From NCBI GenBank assembly GCA_038025085.1, contig CM076146.1, positions 25,862,501 to 25,926,500 on the forward strand: a DNA stretch of 64,000 bases, written 5' to 3'. The translations under genes and the position numbers were made by a program. Positions within the stretch are counted from its first letter, which is position 1, and each line of letters opens with the position of its first letter. Origin of the DNA: Tetragonia tetragonoides (taxonomy: Eukaryota > Streptophyta > Magnoliopsida > Caryophyllales > Aizoaceae). This document shows, one piece after another, positions 23,844 through 34,859 of this stretch. Below the pieces are notes generated by a model, which was not told the origin of the DNA, did no database searches, and saw only the letters and a program-made list of their open reading frames with translations.

Positions 23844-25423
23844 TTACCAGCGATAAAAATCATTATGATCATATTTGGAGACGCTTTCTGAAATCGCTTC
23901 AATTTCTTTAGAAATCGTCAACTCATCAAGTTGGTTACTTATACTGAGAGACAACATGTTTAAGATGGGAGAGCAGGCCAACAGAAACTTTATTATGCTA
24001 AGCTCTAAATTGCAATCGCAGATGAGTTTGACATTAATCTCGACAAATTGGAGAAATTTGAAGGAAAATTCATATCCCAAGTTATCAATCTCGGTATCGA
24101 CAATCTTATTTTCCGAAGCAACCTACAAAAATGAATGAAAATGTTAATGTTCTCCGCGCTATGTCAATGAGTGTGTGAATCGATCTTTTATTTTTAGATA
24201 ACATGGGTGCTCAAGTTTTGCTTGACTAATTCCATGGGTCCTGAAGTTAATGACCATGAAAACCTCCAGACCGGGTCCTGAGAGGACTCGAACCTGGTAC
24301 TATAAATTACTTCTCAGAGACCTTACCTGCTGAGCTACCGAGATATAGAGCTTCTCAATGTTAGGGCAGCTCTGTATAAATTTGATGGCGGAGGAAAGTC
24401 CATCAAAGTCATTCAGAGGGATGTTCGATAATTCAAGATTTCTTAAGTTTACAAATGTGGTAGAAATTAGCCCTCCCTTAAACAACACCTGTAAAAAAAA
24501 AAAAATCATATAAACAATTATAATGGTTTTTTTAGTTTCTAAGGTAAAGTTAAACAATCAATTACCTGACAAAAGTCACCTCCAAAGCAAAGCTTCTCAA
24601 ATTTAGTTGAATTTGCCAACACTTGAATCAAAACTCTAAAACTATTAAGGCATTTTTGTTCTTCTATCTCCAAATCAAATGAAGCTGACGATAAATTTTC
24701 CGCATTTTTAATCCGAACTGATTGAAATTTGCCCATGAGAACTAAGTGTCCGAGGTTAGTAGCATCAATATTAACATGTTTGATACCCTCACAGTTTGAT
24801 AAACTTAGTTTCTCCAGTAATGGAGAGTTTGCAAAGAACTTTTCAAATGTGCCTTCGACGAACGTGACATAGAAAACCTCAAAGCACACCAACATCCTGA
24901 AACCCTTAAAAGTATTTGGAGGGGCACTCAATTGACAGTACTGAAGGTTCAATTTCTCCAATCTCACAAAAGCAAACAGGTGAGAGCTCAACTTCGTCAT
25001 GTCCGAAAATGAGCAGCCGCCATTATCTAAGCTGAAATCTTTAATACCACTTCTTGAAAGAAAGGATAGCCATTGAGTAACATCAAGTTCATCAATATAT
25101 GAGGGTACATACAGCGATAACTTCAGAATTGGACCAGCATGTTGAAACAGTATGTTGCTCACAATGTCGGGAAATTTTTCGTTGGACTGATATCTTGCCT
25201 GAGTTTTAATGACACTTGAGAAAAAATCAGCATCCAAAGTGAGTTGAGAAGTTGAAATCCATGTCTCTCGCCACTTATAGGAAAGGATGGACATTCGTGC
25301 AGCATCGCGAACGGGCAAGTGTTTCATAATGCAATCTAAGATATCTGTCCGTAGATCACTAATTAGATCTGCAGAAGTGTCGATGGTTTTTTGTATCTTC
25401 GATTCCCTGCTTTCATTGCTCAT
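23844..25423 (-). CDS. F-box/FBD/LRR protein
   Basis: Three exons, 24566-25423, 24339-24488 and 23844-24122, join in phase to 428 codons. Residues 20-57 are an F-box (ISDLRTDILDCIMKHLPVRD.. then SILSYKWRETW), which would bind SKP1 in an SCF ubiquitin ligase. Leucine-rich repeats follow (LEKLNLQYCQLS, LLEKLSLSNCEGIKHV), then a C-terminal FBD-like region (SCPNIEKLYIS, FLLACSPILNMLSLSI). The start is the Met just inside an apparent 5'-UTR splice acceptor (TTTTACAG|AATTTTCGG). The exon 2 donor lies in a tRNA-like SINE head. These genes are numerous and fast-evolving in plants, and the target is unknown. No internal stops. Confidence 0.85.
24190..24345 (-). mobile_element. tRNA-derived SINE at the exon 2/intron 2 edge of the F-box gene
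   Basis: Minus strand: a box A-like GGTAGCTCAGCAGG (24326-24339), then a perfect tRNA-type box B GGTTCGAGTCC (24284-24294), a family body and the tail ..CCATGTTATCTAAAAATAAAAG. It has the same orientation as the gene. Its head supplies the intron's donor, TCG|GTAGCTCAG. Confidence 0.75.
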
Positions 25424-25888
25424 CTTGGGACCGAAAATTCTGTAAAATGAGGAGCAGAAGTGTAACACAAAAACTCAAATGAGGCGACTCATGCAAGCAT
25501 GACATCATATGTCATACTTGGCTATTAAGGTGACCTCATATTGAGACGATCTTATACGAGACATTTTAAAAGTATAAAAACGAGTAACTAAAATAGAGAA
25601 AACATTTGTGTAGGTTTTGGTATTATGAAAATTATTTAATAAATAATTTTTTGGGATCCGTTATTTAGCTTTTCTTTTTTCAAGGAAAGGGTGCAGATTG
25701 AAACTTGCAACAACAAAACTGTACATATTGCAGAATGGGACAAACTATGGCAGAAAGTAAAATGCAAAAACAGGTTGGAATGCAAAATGGAATAAAACAT
25801 GTAGAACTAAATAAAACGGAATGGAATGCTACATGAAAAGACGAAAAATAGGGGCTTCGATACTATCATCGGACCAATATTAGTTTTT

Positions 25889-26034
25889 TTTTTTAGATAA
25901 CATGGGTATCCAAGCTTTGCTGGACTAATAATCTCAATAAGCGCTAAAATTAACGAGCAGAAAAAACCCCAGTGACCATAAGAGGACTCAAACTTAGAAA
26001 TCTTACCAACCGAGCTACCCCCTAATGATTCCAA
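25889..26034 (-). mobile_element. tRNA-derived SINE, full-length copy
   Basis: Minus strand: GGTAGCTCGGTTGGTAAG head, box B-like AGTTTGAGTCC, then the same body and A-tail as the copy at 24190. It is flanked by near-perfect duplications GACCAATATTAGTTTT (25873) and GACCATTATTAGTTTT (26036). Confidence 0.75.
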
Positions 26035-26771
26035 CCGACCATTATTAGTTTTGAACAATCCATCAAAAATAAGGATTTGTTACTATTGGTCATGAGCCCT
26101 CGCTCCCTCTAATACTACCTAACAGAATCATACTATTCGGTTTAATATAAATCAATGTACAAGTACAATTGTTTCACTATTACACCGTACATTTGAATAT
26201 TGACTACTAGAAATAATTTTTCCAACATCATATAATATTCAATGAATTTTGAGCTCAAGTCAAGCTCGTGTTAGGAGCTACACAATTGCCATACATACAT
26301 GACTAATGTCTCTGTGATAAGAATAAAGTTATTTTTAATAAAAATAAAAAATAAAAATTGGGCAAAAAAGAAAAAGATTGCAGAAATTGTAACCTCAACA
26401 TATATATAATTGACCTAACACTTGTAAAAATTGGAGAACAGTGTCAATCATAGGCATTGAGAAATTAAATAAAATACTGTAATACATGAGAAATCTGGAA
26501 AATTACTAAAGCTTTTATCATAGAGTATTATTATAAAATACAATTCAAATCAAATTATTAACTAGGAGTAGTAGGCAAAAACCCTAACCTTTTCTGAGTC
26601 TCTGGCAGTTGAAGTTAGGGGAGTTTTAGCTTACAATTTCCCTTTAAATAAACTGTAACCTCTTGTGTTTGGGCCTGTCTCCTGTGGTCACCCTATGGGC
26701 CTATTCAAACGCGCGACCCAGCAGATTGCTTTCCGTCTATTTTTTTCCCTTATAGTTTTTTCTCCACTATT
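26035..26771. other. Intergenic
   Basis: AT-rich, no supported gene. The last 190 bp before the Copia LTR are the left part of the insertion site, which resumes after 33400 with ACTAGTTTAAAAGCCCGTGC. Confidence 0.35.
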
Positions 26772-26776
26772 ATTAC
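26772..26776. repeat. Copia-1 target duplication (left) ATTAC
   Basis: Matches ATTAC at 33396-33400. Confidence 0.9.
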
Positions 26777-27494
26777 TGTTAGAAATATACTACTGTAAGA
26801 AAATTAAACGAAGGAAAACAAGAATAAATGTGGACCGAATGATTTATTGTGGAAAAGAAAATTGTTGTGTCGTGGTAAGAAGGCCACTGTCTTAGAAGCG
26901 ATTTCGCCCGGACTAGTGCAGTCAGAACAAGGCGTCGCCCCCCAAGGTTAGCACAACGCTCCCCAATTCTGTGCACTCGGAATTGAGAAGATGGAACTCT
27001 AAAAATAATACTGCTCACAAGTTTAGAAGGAGAAAAATTTTCGGATGCATAAACTGATGCAAAACCAATCAAATAAATAATGAAGGAGAATATTTTGTAA
27101 CTGCTGTAATCAAGCCAGAGCATTAAAAGAGAGGAGGAGATCAAGGGATTCGCAATTAAAAGAAATCGTAATGTTTTTGTTCGAACAACTAAAGAGTTGG
27201 ATTCGTAACTGAAGAATCTCATATAATCTGGATTCTCAGTTACGACACAGCCCAAAAAGAAGGCCCCACCACACCACGCACGTGTCACGAACACCGACCG
27301 ACCGGCGGCGGCGGCGCGCGCGCTTGGGAGAGTCTCCTCTCCAACTCAACTAAACCATACTAAAACATTGGAGTATATAAACCAATGAACCTTTTGTAAA
27401 ACTACCAATGTGGGACAAAATACCTTACTCACAAAGAGGTGAGAGAGTTAAAAACCCACTTGCAAAATACCTTGAAAGCTTGGCATTTTCAACA
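26777..27494 (-). repeat. Copia-1 3' LTR
   Basis: 718 bp, from TGTTAGAAATATAC to ..TTTTCAACA in plus orientation. It contains the GGCGGCGGCGGCGCGCGCGC tract at 27303-27322. Confidence 0.92.
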
Positions 27495-27505
27495 TTCCCC
27501 CACAA

Positions 27506-28122
27506 ATGCAAAGGCTTTAAGAAAACACAAATTTCAAACAACTGAGCAGTAAAAGGTTTGACGCTTAAGTGCTAGTACTTATGAAGTTTGAACTAACACA
27601 TAGTGAATGGAGCCTAGTCTCTAAATCTAGTGGAGTGAATTACTCTTGAACTCCTTAGATCAAAGAAATACCTGCAAACACACATCTTACCTTAGATTTA
27701 TTTCGAGTTCCGCGATAAACATCAAAAGCGCATATAAGGCAATACGCTCCCTTGAGACGCTCATGAGTGCCTTAAAAAGATGACCCAATATCTTTCATAG
27801 AAGGCGGATACACCTTCACACTCACGTAGGTGATTCCATCAAGTCTATCTCAAATAGACCATCCATAACCTGGACTATGAAATCATTAAGAGCAAGCAAA
27901 TGCTCATCCTCCAATAAAGTCATGCGGTGAATCCATCAAGTCCGTCTCAAAGGACCACCCAACAATAGGGCTATAGATTCATTAAGAGTAAAATGCTCAA
28001 CCTCACAAATGTACAACACATGTCATAGGGATGAGAACATGTACATAAATATGAGTCTTTCCATGGCTTCGTTAGACCACTATTACTTGTGTGAACAAGA
28101 TTGGGTGTCCACCATGAATTCC
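27506..28122 (-). other. Copia-1 3' untranslated region
   Basis: Between the RNase H end and the polypurine tract. It contains two diverged copies of an ~80-bp unit beginning CCATCAAGTC (about 27836 and 27933). No open frame. Confidence 0.5.
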
Positions 28123-30264
28123 TCAACCAAAAGGTTTTAGGCCCATCCCCCTCGACGTGTCTAGGACCAATTTTCTATTAAGTCCTTTAGTTAATGGATC
28201 AGCCAAATTCCTCTTGGACCTTACATACTCCATAGAGAGTACGTCAGTCTCAATCAAAAGTCTCACAGCATCATGCCTTATGCGTATATGTCTTCTCTTA
28301 CCATTATACGCCTTATTCTTAGCAATACAAATTGCTGCCTGTGAGTCACAAAGTAGAGAAATAGAAGGAGTAGGTTTACCCCAAAAAGGTAAATCAGCCA
28401 ATAGGACTCTCAACCACTCGGCCTCTTGTCCTGCCAAATCAAGAGCAATAAATTCCGATTCCATAGTGGATCGAGCAATAACAGATTGCTTAGAAGATTT
28501 CCATGATATGGCAGCACTTCCTAAAGTGAATACATATCCACTAGTAGAACTTATTTCATCATTATCGGTTACCCAATTAGCATCACAATATCCCTCCAAC
28601 GCGGAAGGGAAACCAACATAATGCAAACCCAAGTCCATGGTACCTCTCAAGTACCTAAGTAAACGTCTAAGAGCAAACCAGTGCTCCCTACTTGGGATAT
28701 GGGTATATCTACTAAGTCTACTAACGGCATATGCAATATCAGGCCGAGTACAATTCATAAGAAACATTAAACTCCTAATTATCTTAGCATAATCAGATTG
28801 TGAAACACTTTCATCTTTATTTTTCCTCAAAGTTATGCTAGCATTATATGGAGTTCTTACTGGCAACACCTCAAAGCTATCAAATTTCTTCAATACTTTC
28901 TCTACATAATGTGATTGTGTTAAAATGAAACCATTTTCAGTTTTATTAACCTTAACACCTAAAATCACATCAACTTCACCCAAATCCTTCATTTCAAATT
29001 GAGAGGAAAGGAAATTCTTAGTTTCATTAATGGAATCCATGTGTGTACTAAAAAGTAACATATCATCTACATATAAGCAAATGATTACTCAATCAGAACT
29101 AAACATTTTAGTATACACACCTGTATCCGATCCATTAGACACAAAACCAAAACTAAACACAGTTTTATGAAATTTATCAAACCACTGTTTTGGTACTTGT
29201 TTAAGACCATATAAAGATTTCTTAAGTCTACACACCTTATGTTCTTGACCAGGAACAATAAAACCAGAAGGTTGTTCCATATAAATCTCTTCTTCTAAGT
29301 CGCCATTAAGAAAAGCCGTCTTTACATCCATTTGATGTACAACCAAATTATGAATAGAGGCTAATGCAAACAAAGTGCGAATAGTGGCAATCTTAGTGAC
29401 AGGTGAATAAGTATAAAAGAAATCTACACCAAATTTTTGTTTAAACCCTTTAATCACAAGTCTAGCCTTAAACCTTTGAATTGAACCGTCAGCATTCAAT
29501 TTCTTAGTGAAAACCCATTTACAACCAATGGGAGAAAAACCTTTAGGTAAGTCTATTAATTCCCAAGTGTGATTAGACATAATAGATTCTAATTCACTAT
29601 TAATAGCATCTTTCCAGAAACTAGCATTAATTGATCCCACAACTTCCTCATAAGTTTTGGGATACTCATCAATCATATAAGCATACATCAAAGGCTCACA
29701 TAATTTATCCAAATCCTGAATTTCAACAAGATAAGTAATAAAATCAGGACCAAAGCTAGAATCTATTCTACGTCTTTTGCTAGTTCGAATTACAGGTAAT
29801 TCTTTCGTAACATTAGCCGCAGGCAAAGACATAGGAACAAAAGTAGGTGCATCATGGGAAATATCATTTTTTTTCATAGGGAAAATATGCTCAAAAAATT
29901 CAGCATCTCTAGATTCACATATAGTTCTATCACTCATATTCATGAATCTATAAGCAGCACTATTAAGAGCATAACCAATAAACACATAATCAATGGTTTT
30001 AAAACCAATATTAGTACGTTTAAAATCTGGTAGACCAACCTTAGCAAGACACCTCCACACTTTCAAGTATTTAAGGTTAGGCGCATAGCCTTTCCATAAT
30101 TCATAAGGGGTTTTGTCTAATTTCTTATGAGGCACACAATTAAGCAAATAATTAGAGGACAAAACAGCCTCCCCCCACATGTTATCAGGTAACCCAGAAC
30201 TTAAAAGCATAGCATTCATCATGTTCTTAAGGGTCCTATTCTTGCGCTCGGCAATCCCATTTTG
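28123..30264 (-). pseudogene. Copia-1 reverse transcriptase and RNase H
   Basis: The part at 29089-30222 starts at the integrase end, passes a linker, and enters the RT with GCKWVFTKKLNADGS and VHQMDVKTAFLNGDLEEEIY. After a TGA (29089-29091), 28123-29061 continues with the catalytic YVDDM box (around 29058) and RNase H ([34 protein letters not shown]). Apart from that stop the frame is open across both pieces. It copies element RNA into cDNA; here it would be truncated before the active site. Confidence 0.85.
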
Positions 30265-31167
30265 TTATGGGGTGTAAGGAGCGGAGAGCTCATGTATGAT
30301 ACCATTTTGCTCACAAACTTCCTTTAAAAAGGTTGTACCATACTCTCCACCACTATTGGATCTTAATCGTTTTATTTTCCTATCTAATTGATTTTCCACT
30401 TCCGCTTTGTAAATTAGAAACATTTTTTCAGCCTCATCTTTAGTCCTTAAAAGATATACTTGAGTATATCTCGAATGGTCATCAACAAAAGTTATGTAAT
30501 ATCTTTTGCCACTTCTACTCTCAGTGTTTTTAAAGTCCGCTAAATCTGTATGAATTAATTCTAATAATTCAGTTACTCTCTCGGTTACAGATTTAAAGGA
30601 TTTTCTGGCATGTTTAGCTTCTACACAAATTTCACATTTAGAGAAACCATTGTCCACCAAATTAGGAATCAAGTTCATGCTTTTGAGCATTTTAAAAGAA
30701 TTGAGATTTAGATGTCCTAATCTACCATGCCAAAGATCAATGGACTCAACAATATAAGCAGAAATGGAAGCTTTATTAGTAACATCCTCAACAATGACAG
30801 AATCTAAAACAAACAGCCCCCCATTCAGATAACCCTTCCCCACATATTCCCCATTACGGGACAATACAAGTTTATCAGCATCAAAAACTAACTTAACACC
30901 AGCTTTGTTAAGAAGTGCACTAGAAATTAAGTTCCTGCGAAGAGAAGGCACATAAAGCACATTTTGTAAAGCTAAAGATTTTTCAGAAGTCAATTTCAGA
31001 AATATCTTTCCTTTACCAAGCACCTCGAAACTACTAGAGTTACCCATGAACACCTGTTCACCGTCAGCAGCATTCTGAAAATCAGAAAATAGAGTTCTGT
31101 TGGCACAAAAGTGCCTAGAGGCACCATTGTCAACGATCCATTCAGTATTGTTACTGACCAGGTTCAC
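30265..31167 (-). pseudogene. Copia-1 protease and integrase
   Basis: The protease motif reads WIVDNGASRHFC, where DSGA or DTGA is usual. The integrase zinc region has HGRLGHLNLNS..C..C, and the core starts LELIHTDLADF. The second catalytic aspartate is replaced: LRSNSGGEY in place of LRSDxGGEY. A stop at 30265 falls in APYTP-stop-QNG where the family has Gln, a CAA-to-TAA type change. Both the Asp loss and the stop inactivate integrase. Confidence 0.85.
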
Positions 31168-31249
31168 CTCAGAAATGACAGCAGCAATGACATCTCCAGA
31201 TTCAGCAAGGTTGGCCTGGTTGCGGGGCTGGTCCTGGTTGTTCCGGCAT

Positions 31250-31725
31250 ATACACCCGCAAAACCGGAATCTGAAATTTTAAATGAGTATTTTCCCCTTA
31301 ATTGTATTTTCAAAATTTTTTCTCCCTTTTTAAATTAGTTTTCCCCAATTGTAATTTTTTTTAAAATTTTTTTCTAGCCCTTCATCTATCTTCTCCTCCA
31401 ACTTCAATTGTAATAATTGGCTCCTCCAATAACTCGTGGAAGATCGCAGAACACATCAGTAGTAATAAAGGGCAGCAATTTGGGGGGATGTATGATGGTG
31501 TCAAGAGTTCGGTTTTGTGGGTGTTGTAAATGGTAGTCTATGAATGATTTGTAATCAGAGGAGGAAGCTTCATATTTTGCGGTGTTTTGTATGCGCTCTC
31601 TCTCTAGTGTGGCGTAAATTATCTAAACAAAGGCATCACCATATCAGTGCTATAAATTATCCAAAACAAAGGCATATGTACCATAATTCCCAGGTACATT
31701 AATTCTGGCCTACAAAACAACCCAA
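31250..31725. other. Unexplained insert between Copia-1 gag and protease
   Basis: The gag zinc knuckle ends about 31735 and Copia-like linker coding resumes at about 31250. The stretch between is full of stops in all frames and AT-rich. It has an inverted pair ACACCCGCAAAACCG (31251) and CGGTTTTGTGGGTGT (31511). Identity unknown. Confidence 0.45.
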
Positions 31726-32640
31726 AACTTTGCGTTTGAAGCATTGATGGGCTCTATGTCCAGGTTTTCCGCACACATAGCACAGGGGCCTAGGTTGTTG
31801 TTTCTGGATCTTCCCATTCTTCTTGAAAGGTCCAGACTTCTTGTTGTTGTGCGGTTTCTGTCCCTTTTTAGAGTTTCCAGCAGCATTAGACCTGTCAAAT
31901 TTAGCACCAGAAGATTCCACAAGGTTAGCCTTAACAGAAAGTTCATTGACAGAGGAAGAGGAACCCTTCTCCTTGAGGCGGTTTGCCTCTTCGATCTTCA
32001 TATGTCCAATTAATTCCTGCAAGGTCATGTCTCTCTTCTTGTGTTTGAGATGAGTCCGGTAGTTTGTCCAAGATTCAGGTAACTTATAAATCAGGACATT
32101 AGCTTGCAACACTTCACACATTTTCATACCCTCAAGGAGGATATCAGCAACAAGGTTTTCATATTAATGAACTTGTGGCATGATAGGTTTGTCATCCACC
32201 AACATGAACTCCAACCAATCTCTAGTCACGTACTTCTTCTTCCCAGCATCATCAGCACCGTATTTCAACTCAAGTGTCTCCCATATAGACTTAGCCGATT
32301 TGTTTTTGATGAACAGATCAAAAATCGGATTAGCCATATAAGATAACATATGTTCACGAGCCATCTTGTTGTCCTTAGCATACTTCTCAATGGCCCCAGC
32401 ATCATCCACCTTACCCTTATCCTTCTTTTGCCCCGGAGAGACATCAACGACCACCGACGGAGTCACAGGAGTGGAAGGTTCAGCAGCATCAGTTTGAATT
32501 GGAGCATCAGAAAATAGAACATAATCAACCTCCAATTGTTGAAGAAAAATCAGAACCTTTTGTGACCATCGCTTGTAATTAGAGCCGTCAAGAGCTTCGA
32601 GTTTGGAGAGATCAGGAATGAATTTGGAAAGAGAGGCCAT
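31726..32640 (-). pseudogene. Copia-1 gag
   Basis: Starts MASLSKFIPDLSKLEALDGS with the NYKRWSQKVLIFLQ motif of Copia gag and ends in a CCHC zinc knuckle, CYVCGKPGHRAHQC. A stop near 32164 (..MPQVH-stop-YENL) splits it, with the frame otherwise continuous. Gag forms the particle that packages the element RNA. Confidence 0.85.
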
Positions 32641-32688
32641 TTGTGGTGGTAATACAGTAGACTAAATCGCTTCTAAAGTGTTAGAAAT

Positions 32689-33395
32689 ATACTACTGTAA
32701 GGAAATTAAACGAAGGAAAACAAGAACAAATGCGGGCCGAATGATTTACTGTGGAAAAGAAAATTGTTGTGTCGTGGTAAGAAAGCCACTGCCTTAGAAG
32801 CGATTTCGCCCGGACTAGTGCAGTCAGAACAAGGCGTCGCCCCCCAAGGTTAGCACAGCGCTCCCCAATTCCGTGCACTCGTAATTGAGAAGATGGAACT
32901 CTAAAAATAATACTGCTCACAAGTTTAGAAGGAGAAAAATTTTTGGATGCATAAACTGATGCAAAACCAATCAAATAAATAATAAAGGAGAAGATTTTGT
33001 AACTGCTGTAATGCATTAAAAGAGAGGAGGAGATCAAGGGATTCGCAATTAAAAGAAATCATAACGTTTTTGTTCGAACAACTGAAGAGTTGGATTCGTA
33101 ACTGAAAAATCTCATATAATCTGGATTCTAAGTTACGTCACGGCCCAAAAAGAAGGCCCCACCACACTGCGCACGTGTCATGAACACCGACCGACCGATA
33201 GACCGGCGGCGGCGGCGCGCGCGCGTGGGAGAGTCTCCTCTCCAACTCAACTAAACCATACTAAAACATTGGAGGATATAAACCAATGAACATTTTGTAA
33301 AACTACCAATGTGGGACAAAATACCTTACTCACAAAGAGGTGCGAGAGTTAAAAATCCACTTGCAAAATACCTTGAAAGCTTGGCATTTCCAACA
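32689..33395 (-). repeat. Copia-1 5' LTR
   Basis: 707 bp, partner of 26777-27494. Small indels differ between the pair, for example an extra ATAGACCG near 33198. The usual tRNA-iMet primer site TGGTATCAGAGC is not seen next to it. Confidence 0.92.
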
Positions 33396-33400
33396 ATTAC
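33396..33400. repeat. Copia-1 target duplication (right) ATTAC
   Basis: Matches ATTAC at 26772-26776. Confidence 0.9.
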
Positions 33401-33446
33401 TAGTTTAAAAGCCCGTGCATTGCACAGATTGAGTGAAATGTCTGTA

Positions 33447-33449
<3 letters not shown>

Positions 33450-33502
<53 letters not shown>
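33450..33502. repeat. (TA)n microsatellite
   Basis: About 26 TA units. Confidence 0.95.
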
Positions 33503-33505
<3 letters not shown>

Positions 33506-33542
33506 ATTGTTATTATTATTTTGCAACAAGAACGCCAGCATG

Positions 33543-34851
33543 TCTTGTGTGGACTTAGTCCACCGTGAACCAAATAAATTTGACGGGTAGCTCCAAGTGA
33601 AGTAGGGGGTGGTTCCTAAACCTGGCAAACGGGTCATTTGGGTCGGGTTCGGGTCGGGTCATTTCGGTTCGGTTCGGGTTCGGGTCAGATCGGGTATATT
33701 TGGGCTCGGGTTGATTCGATTCATGTTGTTTTCGGGTCGGTTGCGGGTCGGGTCGGGTCAATCCGGTTCGGGCCATATCGGTTCGGGTTGAATTGGGTTA
33801 TCACGCACTGTACTCGGTTCGGGTTCGGATCGGTTCGGTCCGGGTATATTTAGGTTCAGGTCGATTCGGGTCATGTTGTTTCGGGTCAGATATGGGTCGG
33901 ACAGATTTCAGTCACATTTTTTTTCCAAGTTCGATTTTAGTACAGTTTTCCCCGATTGCATTATTATATTTTTGAGTTCGGGTACAAGTCAAGTCAATAT
34001 GAGAATGATTGCATGTCGTTTTCAGTCAATATCTCATCTCAATGTTGTGAGTTACATATTTCAAAGTGGACAATTAAATTGGGCCAGAGGGAGTAATATT
34101 TTGTAGTACCTACAATTTTTATAGGAGTAAGTGTAACAGAGTTAAGGAGATGTAATCAATTGTGTTGCAATTTTTATAAGTCCAACTCATATTGGGCCAC
34201 AAATATATAAATTAATTATATAAATAGATATTTTAATGGGTGAGTGTAATCACAATGTTTTAAAATATTTTAATTTTACTATTTTTAAAACACTAACAAA
34301 TAAATAAATAAATGAATAAAAATAAATAAATAACATATTATCAGTTTCTGTTCGGGTTCGGGTTCGGGTTGGTTTGGGTCATAAATTTCGGGTTGTGTTC
34401 GGTTCGGGTCCTTTCGGGTTATTCGGATTGGGTCGGTTTCGGTTTGGATCAGATTCGGGTACGGGTCATATCGGATCTGCTAATTTCTGGTCGGTTCGGT
34501 TTGGATCGGGTTGTTTTGAATTTTCGGTTCAATTTCGGGTCTTACTATTCGGGTTGAATCGGGTCACGGGTCGGGTTATTCGGATCGGGTTATCGGGTTC
34601 GGGTCAGTATTGGCAGGTCTAGTGGCTCCACTATTAGAGGGGTGGCTCCAAATGAAGTATGGGGTGACTCCACTATTACAGAGGTATCGCCAAGTATAAA
34701 TTTGAGGGGTGGCGTCCACTGCTATTAGTGGGGTGGCACCAAGTATAAATTTGAGGGGTAGCTCTAGGTGAAGTAGTGGGTGACTCCACTATTAGAGGGA
34801 TGGCTCCAGGTGAAGTATTGGTCCACTATAGACTAAGTCCACACAAGTTTT
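33543..34851. mobile_element. Element ended by CTTGTGTGGACTTAGTC inverted repeats, with GTGGCTCC minisatellite
   Basis: The left end CTTGTGTGGACTTAGTCCAC and right end GACTAAGTCCACACAAG are inverted. Between them are repeats of GGGGTGGCTCCAAGTGAAGTA/GACTCCACTATTAGAG type (33580-33616 and 34622-34820). An hAT element entered this repeat block. A related right end occurs at 59238-59280. Superfamily not recognised. Confidence 0.5.
33617..34621. mobile_element. hAT-like non-autonomous element rich in GGGTCGGGTTCGG
   Basis: The left end TAAACCTGGCAAACGGGTC and the complement of the right end, TAGACCTGCCAATACTGACCC, are imperfect inverted repeats. They are flanked by an 8-bp duplication GTGGTTCC (33609-33616) and GTGGCTCC (34622-34629). 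Both ends carry hundreds of bases of GGGTC/GGTTCGG subterminal repeats around an AT-rich middle. Short open frames inside are artefacts of the repeat. Confidence 0.75.
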
Positions 34852-34859
34852 TGTACAAG

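Larger units (their letters stand above)
26777..33395 (-). mobile_element. Copia LTR retrotransposon 1, complete but defective
   Basis: A 6.6-kb element read on the minus strand. LTRs lie at 32689-33395 (5') and 26777-27494 (3'), both TG..CA in outline and differing by few changes and small indels by eye. A polypurine tract TTGTGGGGGAA abuts the 3' LTR, and ATTAC target duplications flank it. The order gag, protease, integrase, RT, RNase H is Copia. Internal stops and a changed integrase aspartate make it non-autonomous. A 0.45-kb foreign stretch lies between gag and protease. Confidence 0.92.

Noticed and set aside
24284..24339. tRNA gene on the minus strand
   Set aside because: A and B boxes are present, but there is no cloverleaf: acceptor and anticodon stems are lacking and the body and A-tail match two other copies. 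It is a SINE.
27303..27322. CpG-rich GGCGGCGG patch as a gene promoter or CpG island
   Set aside because: It is inside the Copia-1 LTR and repeated in the partner LTR at 33204-33224.
33609..33975. Gly/Ser/Arg-rich ORFs at 33609-33975 and 34369-34622
   Set aside because: They arise from GGGTCGGGTTCGG repeats in the hAT ends and have no conserved domain.
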